Both the position numbers and the translations under genes were made by a program. The notes under the pieces were generated by a model. The model searched no databases. It was not told where the DNA came from and worked only from the letters and a program-made list of their open reading frames with translations. Shown piece after piece: positions 23,202-33,261 of a stretch of 64,000 bases of DNA (its first letter is position 1; each line of letters begins with the position of its first letter). Source of the DNA: Chaetomium olivaceum (lineage: Eukaryota > Ascomycota > Sordariomycetes > Sordariales > Chaetomiaceae); the NCBI GenBank assembly GCA_039881045.1, contig JAYWVB010000006.1, positions 992,001-1,056,000 on the forward strand. Direction: 5' to 3'.

Positions 23202-24951
23202 GGTGGTGGTGCGTTGGGTTGAAGGTAGGTTGGTGAGACGGGTTGTAGTGGCTTTGGGGGGGTTGAGATCGGGGGGTCAGGGGGAGATAGGAGGGGTGAT
23301 GGCGCGAGTATCGAGAGTTGTGGCTTTTGCTTGCTTCCTGGGAGACTCGGAGACGGTGCAGTGGGTGAGGGTGATGGCGGCGGGGCGGTGAACGCTGGCT
23401 CGAATCGTGGAGCAGGAGTGGGGGATGCTGCTGCGCTAGCCTCAGGCTAGTTGCTCGTACAGGAGTGGTGTGTTGTCTGTCTCAGCGCAGCAATAAGATG
23501 GCACTGACAATTTCCTGTTAGCCAAATGATGAGTATAGAACTTTGGCCCGGGTGTAATCTTCCTCACCAGAGTGTCCGGGGCGTTGAGGAGGTAGGGAGA
23601 TAAGGTAGGATGCCAGTTGGCGCCGAGGTGGCCGGGGTTTAGTAACCCCTGTGCAAAATGCACAAGCTGGGGCTTTTTATGCGGTGAGGCCTAAGAGTGG
23701 AGGGCAGGATGTCCACACACCGCCATTAGGGCGACAGAGCGAATGTGTAAACTCCCTAATGGTTGATCGATGGGTAACAGTCGGATTGAAAAGCACGGTG
23801 ATAGCAGTCCTTTGATTCTACGGAACTTGCTTCCAGAATCGGATCTCAATTGAATCACTACTAGTACCCAGTGTCCTAATGACATCTGTGAAATCTGGAC
23901 TTGCCCAGGGGAGGCCTGGTTTATGTTAACCTACGCAGGTCCTGCCTCTGTGCCGGTCCAGTTGAGGCCAACATGGCCATTTACCCGATTTGGGTTCAAT
24001 AGTTAATATAGGTGTTACCCGTGACGAGACTCGGACGCCAGAGCCACTTTGGAGCCGGAAAAGTTGGGCTTGACGAAAAAGCCAATGGTATTGATGGATT
24101 ATCCTTTGAGATCACTTCGTGGACCTCACTAGTCCCTTAGAACACCCGACGATACCCATGGTCTTTGGCGGAAGCCCGTGATCATGGCCATGAGGACGCC
24201 CATGGCGCTTTTCCAATCTTGCAATGACACTGGGTATGTACTGGCCATTGCAGCATGCTAAGTGTGTTAATTTGACTGAACTAAAGATTGTAATCTGAAA
24301 CCGTGACCGGAATCAACGTTAATTTGTGGCGTGCGAGTAAGCCTCCCGAGTCCTCTTCCGCATTCCTCATACATCGTAAAGATAATTATGTATCTACCTA
24401 GGTAGGATCCCGGCCTGGCATGCCACAAAGGGAAACGTGATGATAAGCTTGTGACTAATTGCAATTACCTCGGTTTCAAGTCACCCGTCATTGAGCAAGT
24501 ACTAAAATGTAGGGTACGTCGGAGAAGGCCCCTCCGCCGTATTGGATCAACCCGTTCCCATCCATTAGCACCGTGGTGATGTCGTGGGGGCTCCAAGCGC
24601 AGAGGCATTCTTCTCCTTGAGGATTTCCTTGATAATGTAAAGCATTTACAGAAATAGCTGCAGTGCTTTATTCATAGCGCCCTGCCGCCCTGCCGCCCTC
24701 CCGCCCTCGTCGGCGGAGCCGTTTCCGTTCAGTTCCTTTTCTTTGTTCTTCCCAGAGATGAAAGACCAACCCTGAGCTACCTCTTTTGTTTTGAGGTGAT
24801 TCCAACCTTTCTAACTTCTTCCCCTGTATGATATGATCCCGAGTCTTAGAAGTGCTGACAGGTATTAATTCTTGTGGCACGCAATCTCCCAACCCCAACA
24901 GTCTAGCTTCACGTCACTCGGTGAATGCCTTACCCCAATACAGACTTGGCC
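23202..24951. other. Intergenic
   Basis: About 1.7 kb without a recognisable gene. The stretch from about 24580 to 24900 has a diverged counterpart at about 27430-27760, upstream of the second gene of the tandem pair. A TATCTACCTAGGTAGGATCC motif is at 24390-24409. Confidence 0.45.
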
Positions 24952-26679
24952 ATGCCGACCAACCCATCGACCCGTCGCCGGAGGCCTGCTCCGTCTCTCC
25001 CAGCTCCTGAGCCTGACCTGAAGGGCACTATTGAAGAGGATGCGACCAAGGCCGCCTCAGTTGCTACAGACGAGCAGACCACGGACGACACTTGGAACGA
25101 TGGGGTCAAGGGACAAGCTACAACTGCTAGAACAGCGACAAATACCCCTGCCGCCGATACTGCAGGAGATAGGAGTATACGGACCGCCATCGCCATATTG
25201 GTCTTGGAATTGACCCTGGGTATGTTAGCATTCTCCGGGCTTCTCCTGCCACTGCTAGCTACCTTGGTTTTGGCGCTGTCCCCGCTCTACCCCATCTTGT
25301 CCCTGCTGGGGGTCTTGTATCTCACTTTCAGACTGGTCTACGCCGTGTGCCAGGATCTCCTATGGCCGTTGAAAGGCTTGTGCACGGCTCTGCGGATTCT
25401 TTTGGACGTCTGCCTGCCTATCCTGGCGCTTGTGTGCTTCGCTTTCTTCATATTCCTGAGGTCTCTGGTCATCATCATATTTGGTATGATCCTGGGCATG
25501 CCCAAGCCCGACGAACGCCTCAGGACTTCTCTCGTGGCCTTCTACCAGGCCCTCTCGCGCCGGTTCCTGGAACTATCCAATCTCTTTTACCCGGTCTTTG
25601 ATTCGCTCTCGAAACCGCTCAAGCGCTTCGGCGGGATTGGTCGATGGCTTTTGATTGCCTATACTGTGTGGTTGGGCGTCACCTACACGGCATCGTTTGT
25701 CTTCGACCACCACGAGGACGCATTATCGACGGTGGTCTGCGCCACGCCCTATATTGCCCCCCCAGCTCATCTTATGTGAACCGAGAGCGCTCGACCTCTT
25801 GGCTGGCATAACACTGCCCCGAAAGAGGCTTGCTGATGCCGGGAGGCGTGCCAGGGGCGACCACAACCTGTGGCAGCAGATGTATCTTTATCGTCTCGCC
25901 CTCGAGAGCCTCGGAGGTCACATTAAAATTAGCCATACCATACGGAAGGAGAGAAAGCTAGAACTCGATGAGCCGCTTGCTCTTCTGGGGGACCGTACAG
26001 AAACCATATCTAAGTACGTCACGATTCAACCCCGATCCGTACTTGCCGTGACTAGCTCCGCTAACATACTATACTCTAGGTTGTTAAATGAGTTTACGAA
26101 ATTACTAAGAACCACCGTCGGCACCATGAAGTTGGCCGATGACGACGATGCCAATTTGCTCAATGCATTTGCGCAACGTACTCAAGTTCAATCTCTACAA
26201 AAGACCGAGACGGTTCTGGATCGTGTGCTAGCGGCGATGCGGATGTTCTCTTGACTCTACTCCACAACATTCGTGCCGATTTCGACAGAGTCAAGGACAT
26301 CGCTCTCAAAGAGCTAGGTGACACTCCTGCTCCCACCCGCGTTCTCCAGGATCTGTGGGTCCACGCTGGATGGATGAAGAAAATGAGAGGGGAGGCCCAG
26401 GGATACGAAAAGCTGTTGGGAGAGATCCCCAGTTGCTACGACGTGACCAGTGCTATGGTCCGGGATATCCAGAGCTCGCTCCTTCAAGCCAAAGCCGGGA
26501 TGGAATTGGTCGATTCCCCACGCATCGCGGATGCCCTTCTCGAAACATACCCGCCACACCGTATCGTAACCACTCTGCGGAAGTCCGCGGGAATGCTGGA
26601 GGCAAGCAAAGAGAGTATTGAGAATACGGGCACTAGAACCGCCAAGGTTATCGCGAAGCAAAAGAGGGGAGGTGCTTAG
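24952..26679 (+). pseudogene. Multi-membrane/coiled-coil gene, copy A (frame-broken)
   Basis: First member of a tandem pair of unknown function. The start at 24952 is chosen because copy B begins with the same MPTNPS and its flanking sequence. The order is: disordered Thr/Asp-rich N-terminus; hydrophobic helices AIAILVLELTLGMLAFSGLL, LLATLVLALSPLYPILSLLG and CLPILALVCFAFFIFL with LVIIIFGMIL; a fourth, WLLIAYTVWLGVTYTASFVF; then a helical C-terminal half. Alignment by eye with copy B shows two frame changes: after IAP at a run of seven C (25757-25763), where removing one base restores LILCEPRALDLL, and near 26225-26255, where LDRVLAA gives way to TLLHNIRADFDRV in another frame. About 60 residues present in copy B are missing near the second break. 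The 66-nt intron 26014-26079 sits at the same place as in copy B. Likely a decaying gene, unless the breaks are assembly errors. Confidence 0.7.
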
Positions 26680-27787
26680 AAAGGGTTCACCCCTGGGAGA
26701 CCCGGAGGAGTGTGCCTTTGGATGGGGAGGGGAGGGTAAGGGAGGAGGAGACGGGTAGTTTGGGGTCTGACAGGTTTCTCTTTGGGGCATCCGGCAAGTC
26801 TTTGGGATAGCGGGTAGATGACCAAGTTAACTTCATCGGCCACGCGACACATTGACACCAATGGAGACGGGGTACCTGGGTACCTAGCTAGGCAACTAGG
26901 CAACTAAGGTAAATATATCTTATGAAAGAACAAGGTATATATTATGTGCATACTCCAGACAACTATTAACTCTTATATAAAATATCATGATTATTGCGGC
27001 TACAGAGAATGTCCTGGAGGTTCTTGGAGAGGGTGTACAGTGGGAGCTCTCAGCTCCTTTGACGGCCTGATTGATTCATTGCCCGGGGTCTCGGAGGGCA
27101 TTGAGAAGGTATACGTGGAATATCAAATACTTAAGCGCTGCTAAAGAACAAAGAAAAAGAAGAAAAAAGAAGGCTTTATTCTCCTATATTTGGCTTGCAG
27201 ATTGCATCTGCTTTGACCGACTTGTGTTCGTTGCAATAGGGTGGGTGGTCATGTCGGTGCCAAGATGAAAGGTATGAAACTATCACCTTCCAACAACCCC
27301 CTTGCGATTATCTACCTACAGTTACCTTCATGTTTCCAGTCACCGGCCGCGATGTAATATCAAAAGATGCAAGCTTATAGTTCTGTAATTACTTGGGCAA
27401 ACCGCTCTGTTGTGTTTAATTACTTCCCATCAGCATCGTGGTGATGTGTTCGGGCTCCAAGAGTCCAGGTTGGGGAGCATCCTCCTTGAGAATGTCCAAG
27501 AACTGCATGGACAGAAAATACCTACAGTTACTCACAGTTCAGCGCAGTTGCTTATTGATGTCCCGATATTATTGTTGTCGCCAATCAAAAGCCCCCGAGC
27601 AACTGTCTCCGTTTGTTTTCTTTGTCCCGCCCGGAAATGAAATCTCTGCTCCTAAACTCCCCGTTTGTACCTACCTATCCAGCTCTTCCCACTGCACCTT
27701 TTTCAAATCTCTTACTTGTATGCTCACAGTCTTGAAAGCGCCGTCACGTTTGGTTTCTTTTGACACACTCTTCCAAGACGCTTCACG
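26680..27787. other. Intergenic between the tandem copies
   Basis: Contains a GGTACCTGGGTACCTAGC element and neighbouring TAGGCAACTAGGCAAC repeat (26873-26912), an AT-rich stretch, and from about 27430 a diverged copy of the sequence that precedes copy A (GTGGTGATG..GGGCTCCAA..CCTCCTTGAG). Confidence 0.5.
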
Positions 27788-29980
27788 ATGCCGACCAACC
27801 CGTCGCAGCGTCTCCGGCGGTCCTGCTTATCTTCACCAAGTTCGCCAAGCTCATCAAGCCCACCACGCTCACCAAAGCGTGGGACGCACGGGAACAAAAC
27901 CGTCTCGGCCATTATGGACGAGTTGGCTACGGACGAAGAGACCATGAACGACCAGACTACCAACGAACAGCTCATCAACGAGCAGCTCATCATCGACCAG
28001 TCCACCAGCGACCAGTCCACCGACGACAAGTCCCTCAACGAGCAGTCCACCAACGACAAGTCCCTCAACGAGCAGCTCATCAGCGACCTGTCCCTCAATG
28101 ATAAGTTCACCAACGACCAGTCCGCCAACGACCAGTCCGCCAATGATCGGTCCACCAACGGCCGGTCCCTCAACGAGCAGCCTACAAATTACCGACGAGG
28201 CTAGTGGGGATGGGATCAAGAACCAGGCCGTAACTGACGGGATGAGGACAAACGCACCCGTCACCGACACGTCCGTCACAAACACTAAAGTCGGTGATCC
28301 TCATGGCATTGTGCCGAGCCGCCTCGCCAAGTTCTTCGCCTGGGCCCTGGTACTGCTAGCTTTCTTTTCGCCCTTTCTACGGCCACCGGCCTTCGTCTTG
28401 TCGGTCGTACGATTTCTGAAGGCCTTGCTTCTCAAGCTGAACCTCATCAACACTCTCTCACCCATTCTCGTCACGGCTGGGTACGTGCGTCTGGGACTGC
28501 GACTGCTCTACGCCTTGTGCCAGGACTTCATGGCCCTGTTGATTGTTCTGCGCCCGGTCGCAGAGCTGCTCAAGGCTTCCTACCGGTACTTTCTGGCACT
28601 CTCGAGGGCCATGTTTCAGGATATTGTGACGTTTCTGGATTCTCTCTTGACAAAGTTCAACGCCATGTGCCAACGTCTCCTGGTATCCCTCAAGACCTTC
28701 TACCGGAGCGTCTTAGCGCTGTTCCGACAGTTGCATCTTGCCATGGCGCAGCTCTCAACCCGTTCCCAGCATCTCCTGACATGGCTGAGCCACTACAGCC
28801 GAGTGTGGAAATGGATGCTTGTTACCTGCGCCGTCTTGCTGAGCGGCTCCTACACCGTTACGCTCACTCTCCAACACAACCCGGGGCTTCTGTCGGAGGT
28901 GATCTGCCCCATCCCGGTTGTCGGTCTCTATCTGCCGCCGTGTCAACCAACGGCCTGCCCCCAGTTGCTCCTGCAGGAAATCTGGTCTTCGAATGTGATC
29001 TCACCCCAGGATAAATTCGCTACAATCATGGGACGCCTTGGACAAGACCACAATCTTGCGAGTCAGTTGATCAAGCATCATTCCGCCATCCGCGACCTAG
29101 GAATTCGTGTCAAGGGCAGCAAATTGCAGCACAAACACGAAATTTCGGAAGCGCTGGAGTCCTTGAAACAGCAAACCAGAGCCACAGGCCGGTAGGTCCC
29201 CATGACAGCAGTGCCCATTGTCTGGCCAACCTCACTAACACTCGACTGAAATATGCCAGGTCCCTTCATCAGTTTACGACCAGATTCACCACATTTGTTG
29301 ATCTCCTCCACGGTTTCGACAAATACGCGCTCCGTCTCATCGAGGGCCGGATCAATTCGGATGGGCGCAACGAGATAAGGACGTTGATGAGCGGCATTCT
29401 GGAAGCGCTATACCCGCTTACCGGCTTCCAAGCCCACCGTCCTATCCACGAGGACATCAAGGAGGTGTTCCGGATTACCACGGGCCACATGGTGAAAGAT
29501 ATCAACACGTTAGTCGATCACGCCGACACTCTATCACAGGAGATCGAGGTCATTCAAAGGTTTCTCGAAACCGTCAAGAGGAACGCCGAAAAGGACATCG
29601 AAAAGCTCCCCACCCGCGATATCCTCGGGGCGCTGTGGGACCGCCTGGCGCCAGGGGACAAATCCGGGTATTTGTACGTATCTAAGGACACACGGGGGCT
29701 GCTGGCGGATCTCATGAACCTCTACGAGGTGGTGTCGAACGTCGTGGGGGACATCCACAGTGCTCTTATCCGCATCCAGGTCGAGCTCCAGCACTTTGAC
29801 ACGACGCGCTTCCAAAACGACCTCATGCTCGAGCAGTACCCGCTCGAGGTCATGGCGGCTTCCCTCCGAAACTCCATGAATAACCTGGCGGCCAGCAAGC
29901 AGGTCCTCCACACCGCCGGCGGGACGAAGATTGTGGAAACGATCCGGCCCGACAAGAATACAAAGAAGAACACCAAGTAA
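27788..29980 (+). CDS. Multi-membrane/coiled-coil gene, copy B (frame change inside a minisatellite)
   Basis: Second member of the tandem pair; function unknown. It starts MPTNPSQRL like copy A. The N-terminus contains a 15-bp minisatellite read as S-T-N-D-Q type units in frame 2, but the rest of the protein (from SLQITDEASGDGIKNQ) is in frame 0, so a frame change or an unusual intron is needed between about 28100 and 28185. The core has hydrophobic helices FFAWALVLLAFFSPFLRPPA, LILVTAGYVRLGLRLLYALC, and WMLVTCAVLLSGSYTVTLTL. A long helical region then runs to NNLAASKQVLHTAGGTK and the Lys-rich end. Intron 29192-29259 (GTAGGT...GCCAG) is in the same position as in copy A and the downstream exon is fully open to 29980. 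Better preserved than copy A; whether it is expressed intact depends on the minisatellite. Confidence 0.65.
27949..28182 (+). repeat. 15-bp coding minisatellite, about 15 units
   Basis: Imperfect units of the type TCCACCAACGACCAG. Frame 2 reads S-T-N-D-Q (variants SLNEQ, SANDQ, SLNDK); the frame used downstream reads P-P-T-T-S. All forward and reverse frames are open because the unit is a multiple of three and lacks stops, so a one-base slip here changes frame without an immediate stop. Confidence 0.85.
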
Positions 29981-31330
29981 TGAGCTGGTCGATACTGCGA
30001 GGGGCCCGAGGCATTGCCGGCTAAGGAGGGGGCGGATGTGCTTTGGTGTTTGTGCAGGGGATGATGGCTTGTTTTTCTCCCTTAACATCACGCCCTGCGC
30101 CACCGTTGCTTCATCACGTGGGGAGGGGGGAGGGGTATTTTAGGTTGTGTACATGTACGATGAGATGAGAAAAACCAGCAAACCCAACTTTTGTCTTGAA
30201 CCTCGGTGAGAGAAACATGAAGCATTGAAGGACCGTCATCCTTGTAATCCTTCTGAGTCAGGGCGGCTGTTGCATGAAATGAGAACGGTGCGAGTTCTCG
30301 AGGATGAGGTGTGGTTTGGTGTCAAGGCTGATCGACGGTCCAATTATCGAATGGGCGGGACTGATACGCGGCCCCTGATGAGCAGCTTCCCCGCTTCTGT
30401 CCTTGGAGTTACACAGCCGACGCTGGTGTCTTGTGCCAGGGAATCATGTTGCACCTCTGCACAGCTGCGTGAAGGCGAGAAGTTCGGAACGAACCTAATT
30501 CTCCATCACACCATTGAGATATCCCAGGCTTCCATCCCTCTGAATCATTTTACACACATTAGATGACAGGAAAGAATTGCCTGCGAACCTAACTTGCACA
30601 CAGGCGATAAGAGGTCGTTCCTGCCCGGGAGTTACAGGGGGTTTCACACGAGATGCTGTCACCGATCAGAGGATACCCCACTTCTGCCCCACCAGCCGTG
30701 CAGGGCGGGACCTCCCCGGCTCGACCGGGCAATTTGTCACCCAATGTTCCTGCCCAAACTCAGACAAGCTGCAAATCTCCAAAAAATTCCCGAGATCAAT
30801 TGGAAAAAATGCGATTTGGCTTTGCCAGTTGTGATGCAGCATTGGCTTCAATTGATGAGTTTTTAAACTGCGGGATGGCGTGTAAGTGCTGGATGATAGG
30901 AGTGGGGCATGGCCCCTGGTACCCCGGATTACCCCAGATTCCAAGCTGGGCCCAGGCTGTTCGCGGCGATGCAAGACGCTCGGACCAGGTACCTTTGCTT
31001 GTTGAGGTCGGGCAGGGCTCGCCTGCCGTGTCGTTCCATGATGATGTACTTGTCACGCGATCCCGTGGACGAGCCAACGTGATCAATGTCCTGGCATTAC
31101 CCCGCCCGGTCTGACGAACCTAACAGTCGAGGCAGAAACACTGCAAGCAGTTGAACCTAAAGTAGGTAATGGCTGATCTGCCGCTCGGACTCCTTCCTGG
31201 AGGGAGCTCTATAAATTGGCCCTCCCCCCCCTCCTCAGCTTTCTCCGCTCTTCTCCTCCCACTTCTGTCTTTGTCCCACAACAATCGTACTCGTACAAGA
31301 AGTATTCAGCAACCAAACCCAGCAACCAAC
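29981..31330. other. Intergenic
   Basis: About 1.35 kb. Short open frames have no protein character. The end (31200-31330) is a pyrimidine-rich promoter/leader of the gene at 31331, with TATAAATT at 31210-31217 about 120 bp ahead of the start codon. Confidence 0.4.
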
Positions 31331-32029
31331 ATGTCCGAGCCACTCACCAAGGTCGACTCCGCCGTCCAAGGCATCGAGGATGTCCCCGAGGTCAAGGAGA
31401 CCAAGCACCGCCGGGCAAGCTCGAGTGCGAATGGAGTCATGAACATCAAGGATCTCGGTAAGTAGCATCGTCTACCCAACTCACTTGGCTTTGTCCATTG
31501 TGCCGGCCGAACAATTGCTGACCTCGTCGTCCTACGCACAGAGGAGCAAGGGATTGATCTGCAAATTGCCAAGGAGACACAGTCGACGGGGTGGTAAGTC
31601 CAACCTCAAACCTTATCGTTCACGCACCCGCCCGTCTTACGCGCCCTTAGGAAGATCAACAAGTCGCCCTCGACGGTAGAAGAGAAAGACATCCTCAAGA
31701 AGCTCCTCACAACGCCCCCCGTCAAGAAGATTGACCTCCACTTCCCGTTGGGGTTAGAGGTAACAGCACGGAACCTCAAGGGCGTCACCATCAAGGATGC
31801 CCTTGATGCCATTCACAAGCAATTCAGGAAGAAGGTGGGTGCCGACAATTCTGCAAGCTGACACGCGATGCTAATGTGACATGCCCAGGCCGATGACGAG
31901 CTTGACCAGCCGTACCTGAAGGGGTTCGAGTGGGACAAGGAAGAGTCATGGACCCGCTTGATTGTGCACCTGCAGAAGGATGCCCCGCAAGTGCACACCT
32001 CGAGCAAGAAGAAGAAGAACAAGGAGTAA
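31331..32029 (+). CDS. Small protein with a DUF6699-like domain
   Basis: Four exons, 31331-31457, 31542-31593, 31651-31834 and 31889-32029, with canonical donors (GTAAGT, GTAAGT, GTGGGT) and acceptors, give 167 aa. The N-terminus MSEPLTKVDSAVQGIEDV is acidic, followed by HRRASSSANGVMNIKDL. The domain begins near residue 60: KDILKKLLTTPPVKKIDLHF, GLEVTARNLKGVTIKDALDA, then HKQFRKK, KGFEWDKEESWTRLIVHL. The pattern of paired strands plus the GVTIKDALDAIH helix resembles DUF6699, a fungal domain of unknown function; this match is from memory. The Lys-rich tail SSKKKKNKE may be a nuclear signal. It is intact, in contrast to most neighbours in this stretch. Confidence 0.8.
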
Positions 32030-32727
32030 AGAGCTCACCCAGAGGGTGACGTAGTTATCCTGCCGGCAGTGGGGGATATCCGGCAGGCTGTTAATCTTTT
32101 GGGCGTTCATCCAGGGCGAGGAGCCAATTAGCGATGAGGTGGGGAGTCGGTAGCATTCCATGTACCACCCTCATGATCATGGATGATCTATGTATACGTA
32201 GTTGAGGGCCTGATCGGCTCCGGGGGTATGGTAATGTACCTACCTAATGAATTAGAACCCCGCTTCTGACCCCCTGTCAACTCACGAAAAAATGCTTCGC
32301 CATGTAAATCGAGGGCGCCTTTCCCTTCTAGACACCCAATTTTGCAGGTATAAAGGAGCAAATACCTCATCTTCCCCATTTCGCGAAGCTAAAATATACT
32401 ATACTACTCCAAAGTGTAGGAGTTCGAGTCGTAGCGATGGAGCAACAGTTCCAAAAGGTAAAGAAAATCCTGTTTATCCAATTTATATCTCGTCCTCGGT
32501 TTCTATTTTCCTTAGTCATTTTCTTCATCTCTTTTTGTTTTATCATTTTCCTACGTTCCTTTAGATGAACTTGCTTCCTTTCGGAATTGGGGTTTGAGGG
32601 TGCTAGTAATGTGTAAATTCCTCTCCCCTGGTCCTCGCGAGAACCAAACCACCCAGTACTCAAGTCAGTACTACTTCACGCCGGTGGCGACTGGGATTTT
32701 CTTAGTGCTGTATGTCTTTTGCTGCCC
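32030..32727. other. Intergenic
   Basis: AT-rich, with pyrimidine tracts at 32480-32560. A GTACCTACCTAATG element lies at 32236-32249. No gene recognised. Confidence 0.4.
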
Positions 32728-33252
32728 TTACCCCCCTTTCCTTTTGCCTAGGTAGATACCTAGTTTTGACACAAATACTGGTACGAAGTTCCTCCGGCTA
32801 TATCCGTGCACCCTCCCCATCTCCCTCCAACGCTCTGCCCATTCTGTCCCGGACCGTGTCCGTTCCGGGTACGCTCGTAAACAGCACCTTGACCGTAGCG
32901 GCTGTGCCGCCATCGTCCGAAGCCGGAGCAAGCCCGCAAACGCCCGCAGCGCCTCGGTCTCAAACTGTTCTCTCTCATACAGGGCGACGCCGTCAACAAT
33001 GATGAACAGCGTGACCGTCTCCGGGAGTCCACGGACAAGCCACTCCAATACTCGGAGTAGCTCGTCAACCATCACGGAACGGCCAGAACCGCCTGAGCCG
33101 TACTCATTGCCTCCGTGTTGTGGCGCGGATAGCACGGATAGCGCTTCCAGGTTGCCGGCATCCGGCACCAAAAGGAATGGGAGAGGCAAGGCGCCCCTGG
33201 CGATTGGAGTCTCTCTCCATTCCGAAGTGACTACCTCAATGTTACGGATCAA
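32728..33252 (-). pseudogene. C-terminal fragment of a STAND-like NTPase
   Basis: Remnant related to the C-terminal part of the gene at 51319-54118. Shared features are VTLFIIVDGVALYER, matching TTVFCILDGVSYYEP in the intact gene (a Walker B-like strand ending in Asp), an adjoining helix LRAFAGLLRL, and, in a different frame of the same strand, TVKVLFTSVPGTDTVRDRM, corresponding to FKLLMTSPIKSSLL. The frame therefore breaks around 32890-32930. The N-terminal two thirds are absent: the fragment begins only 10 bp from the start of the AAA+ pseudogene on the other strand. Non-functional in my reading. Confidence 0.6.
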
Positions 33253-33261
33253 GGCCCCTGA

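Noticed and set aside
27724..28173. Minus-strand frames through the 15-bp repeat (RDRSLADWSL type)
   Set aside because: All frames of this repeat are open because its unit is a multiple of three; the plus strand has the start shared with copy A.
32410..32450. Possible tRNA (GTTCGAGTC resembles a B box)
   Set aside because: No paired T-arm, acceptor stem or A box around it.
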